Part shown: positions 11,120 to 12,428 of the stretch, one piece after another | Numbering within the stretch: the first letter of the stretch is position 1 | Layout of the letters: every line of letters starts with the position of its first letter | DNA from: Streptosporangiaceae bacterium | GTDB lineage: Bacteria; Actinomycetota; Actinomycetes; Streptosporangiales; Streptosporangiaceae | Length of the DNA stretch: 12,428 nt | Assembly: GCA_030045295.1 (NCBI GenBank) | Contig: JASIGD010000394.1 | Location: 1 to 12,428 of the forward strand | Direction: 5' to 3' | Position numbers and translations under genes: made by a program | The notes under the pieces: model-generated | Databases searched by the model: none | What the model saw: only the letters and a program-made list of their open reading frames with translations | Told to the model about the DNA's origin: nothing

Positions 11120-12428
11120 CTCTGTCGGCCCGGGGGGACGGAGGGACCCGTCCCCCCGTCCCCCCAGGGCCGTGCCGAGCAGGCCCACGGACGGCGACCC
11201 GAGGTCCAGCAGAGCCTTGTGGAAACGCTGCAGCGAGAAGCCGGTGCCCCACTCCTTCCTAGCCCGTTCGCGCAGCTTGAGGATCTCGAGCTTGCCCCAG
11301 GTGTACCGGCCGTAGGTCGGGTCGAAGGCGGCCCGCCGGGCCTCGGACAGCGCGGCGGGACCGGACAGGTGGGTGTGCGCCTCGAACCGGCGGGCCGCCT
11401 CCACGACCGTCATGCCGGCGGTGTGCACGCCGATGGCACAGGCCAGCCTGGTCACCCGGACCAGAGCCTCCAGCCAGACGCCGATCACGATCCGCGGATC
11501 GTCGGCGCCGAAGCCCTCCTGCACGCAAAGCTCCTCGGCGTAGTGCGCCCAGCCCTCGACGAACGCGGCCGACTGCACGGTACGCCGGACGTCGGAGGTC
11601 ACCCGGCGCAGCGCGCGGCCGTGGGAGAAGTGCCCGGGTGCGACCTCGTGCACGGCGATGCCGGGCAACGTCGTATCGCTGAATACCTCCAGCCACTCCT
11701 CTTTCTCGCGCTGCGGCCAGGATTCCTCCGGCGGGGTGATGTGGAACCACGAGGGACCTTCCGGCTCACCGGGCGCGGCCGGGGTCATCATGGCCATCGC
11801 CCACCGCCGCGATTCGGGCGCGAGGCCCACCAGGCAGGTGCCGTCGTGGTAGGGGACCAGGTCACGTTCACGCGTGAACTCAATGACGCGCTGCGCCCAG
11901 ATCCTGGCCGCGTCGATCACTCCCGCCGCGTCCGGGTGCTCGCGGACCAGCTCCCGGGCCACCTGCAGAGCCGGCCGGCCCGGCGCAACGCGCGCGCATC
12001 CATCGGTCAGCAGGGCGTGCAGCCGCTCGCGCTCGGCGTCAGCTTGCTCGGCCAGCCGGCCCAGGTCGACCGGCATGGCCTCGGCGCTGCTCATCAGCGC
12101 GGCGAGCGCCGGCCCGCCGAGCGCCGGATCCGGGTCACCCTCAGCCGCGGTCCGCTCCAAGTGGGCAACCAGGCGTGCGTGCGCAGCCAGCGCGGCCTCG
12201 CGTACCGCCTCGTCCGCATGGCGTACTGCCTCGTCCGCGTGGCCGCCGAAGCCCCCGGTACTGATCCCGGCCGCCAGTCCCCGGGCTGGGGCGAGCAGGG
12301 ACTCTGCGACCGGCGCACTGACCTGGTCGAGGGACTCGAGGGCCGCGTCCACCACCCGCGGCCAGGCGGCCAGGTGTTCGGCCCAGGCCGCCGCTCGTTC
12401 CGCCGCGGGGGCGTAGTCCCGGTCGTAG
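11117..12428 (-). CDS. DUF885 family protein, zinc-metallopeptidase-like (5' end outside window)
   Basis: The minus-strand frame is open from the window end to the TAG at 11117-11119, giving the last 436 residues of a protein that in this family is usually about 550 long. The metal-binding motif HEVAPGH (bases 11630-11650; HE-x-x-P-G-H) and the downstream glutamate of FVEGWAHYAEEL mark the DUF885 family. It is distantly like gluzincin carboxypeptidases. GRYTWGKLEILKLRERAR near the end is also typical. The known chemistry of relatives is limited; peptidase or ester hydrolase activity is plausible but unproven here. No signal peptide can be judged because the N-terminus is missing. The GTG at 12353-12355 is internal, since the conserved-looking frame continues upstream of it (DYAPAAERAAAWAEHLAAWP). 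The PCuAC-like lipoprotein follows 9 bp downstream. Confidence 0.88.
   Translation of the reverse strand, partial: YDRDYAPAAERAAAWAEHLAAWPRVVDAALESLDQVSAPVAESLLAPARGLAAGISTGGFGGHADEAVRHADEAVREAALAAHARLVAHLERTAAEGDPDPALGGPALAALMSSAEAMPVDLGRLAEQADAERERLHALLTDGCARVAPGRPALQVARELVREHPDAAGVIDAARIWAQRVIEFTRERDLVPYHDGTCLVGLAPESRRWAMAMMTPAAPGEPEGPSWFHITPPEESWPQREKEEWLEVFSDTTLPGIAVHEVAPGHFSHGRALRRVTSDVRRTVQSAAFVEGWAHYAEELCVQEGFGADDPRIVIGVWLEALVRVTRLACAIGVHTAGMTVVEAARRFEAHTHLSGPAALSEARRAAFDPTYGRYTWGKLEILKLRERARKEWGTGFSLQRFHKALLDLGSPSVGLLGTALGGRGDGSLRPPGPTE
12201..12242 (-). repeat. In-frame 21-bp tandem repeat in the DUF885 gene
   Basis: Two adjacent 21-base units (12201-12221 and 12222-12242) are identical at 19 positions and encode the 7-residue repeat HADEAVR twice, in a helical Ala/Glu-rich segment of the N-terminal half. 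Both differences keep the amino acids. This indicates slippage duplication within the coding sequence. Confidence 0.75.

Overview
The window is GC-rich DNA (roughly 70% G+C) with strongly GC-biased third codon positions. Its protein families are typical of filamentous or soil Actinomycetes: DUF1707 membrane proteins, a DUF6295-like small protein, a SAV2177/DUF574-type methyltransferase, an MmyB-type XRE regulator and a lipoprotein with a PCuAC fold. I infer an actinomycete of Streptomyces or Streptosporangiales type, but no rRNA or other marker fixes the genus. I see no rRNA, tRNA, CRISPR array, intact insertion sequence or origin of replication.

Layout. (1) 1-588 (+) is the C-terminal part of a multi-pass membrane protein. 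It is followed at 642-745 (-) by what looks like a frameshifted scrap of a transposase. (2) 796-1821 (-) is an aldo/keto reductase of the glyceraldehyde-3-phosphate reductase (YghZ) type, divergent from a small DUF6295-like protein at 1944-2207 (+). (3) 2413-3690 (+) is a DNA polymerase sliding clamp (DnaN) outside the usual dnaA-dnaN-recF setting. It converges on two tandem DUF1707 membrane proteins (3695-4159 and 4305-4853, both -). (4) 5044-5269 (+) is a small gene whose coding frame is lost by a one-base shift two codons after a well-placed ATG. (5) 5305-5847 (-) is a cytosolic DsbA-like protein, divergent from a universal stress protein at 5986-6453 (+). (6) 6467-7057 and 7080-8546 (both -) are a class I methyltransferase and a DHA2-type MFS exporter in one probable operon, divergent from an MmyB-like XRE regulator at about 8790-9716 (+). 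(7) 9808-10635 (+) is a DUF574 methyltransferase, converging with overlapping ends on a PCuAC-like lipoprotein (10628-11107, -). That lipoprotein sits 9 bp downstream of a DUF885 metallopeptidase-like gene (11117 to beyond 12428, -).

The signal I rate highest is regulatory. The clamp gene and the MmyB regulator share an identical 13-base element, GGAAATGTCAGTG, about 6.4 kb apart. Each copy sits at the position expected of the RecA-independent DNA-damage promoter (RecA-NDp, the PafBC-dependent motif tTGTCRgtg-N8-TAnnnT). The copy before the regulator is a full match from the second base of the consensus onward (TGTCAGTG, 8 bases, TAGGTT). The copy before the clamp has TGTCAGTG, 8 bases, GAGTAT. 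This predicts a damage-inducible second sliding clamp, and a damage-inducible regulator next to an exporter/methyltransferase operon.

Other points to follow up are: the PCuAC-like protein has lost three of four copper-ligand positions with ligand spacing exactly preserved; one DUF1707 protein ends in a collagen-like Gly-Pro-Arg tail; a long interrupted inverted repeat places the exporter's AUG in a bulge; and a 20-bp imperfect palindrome lies before the DUF1707 genes.
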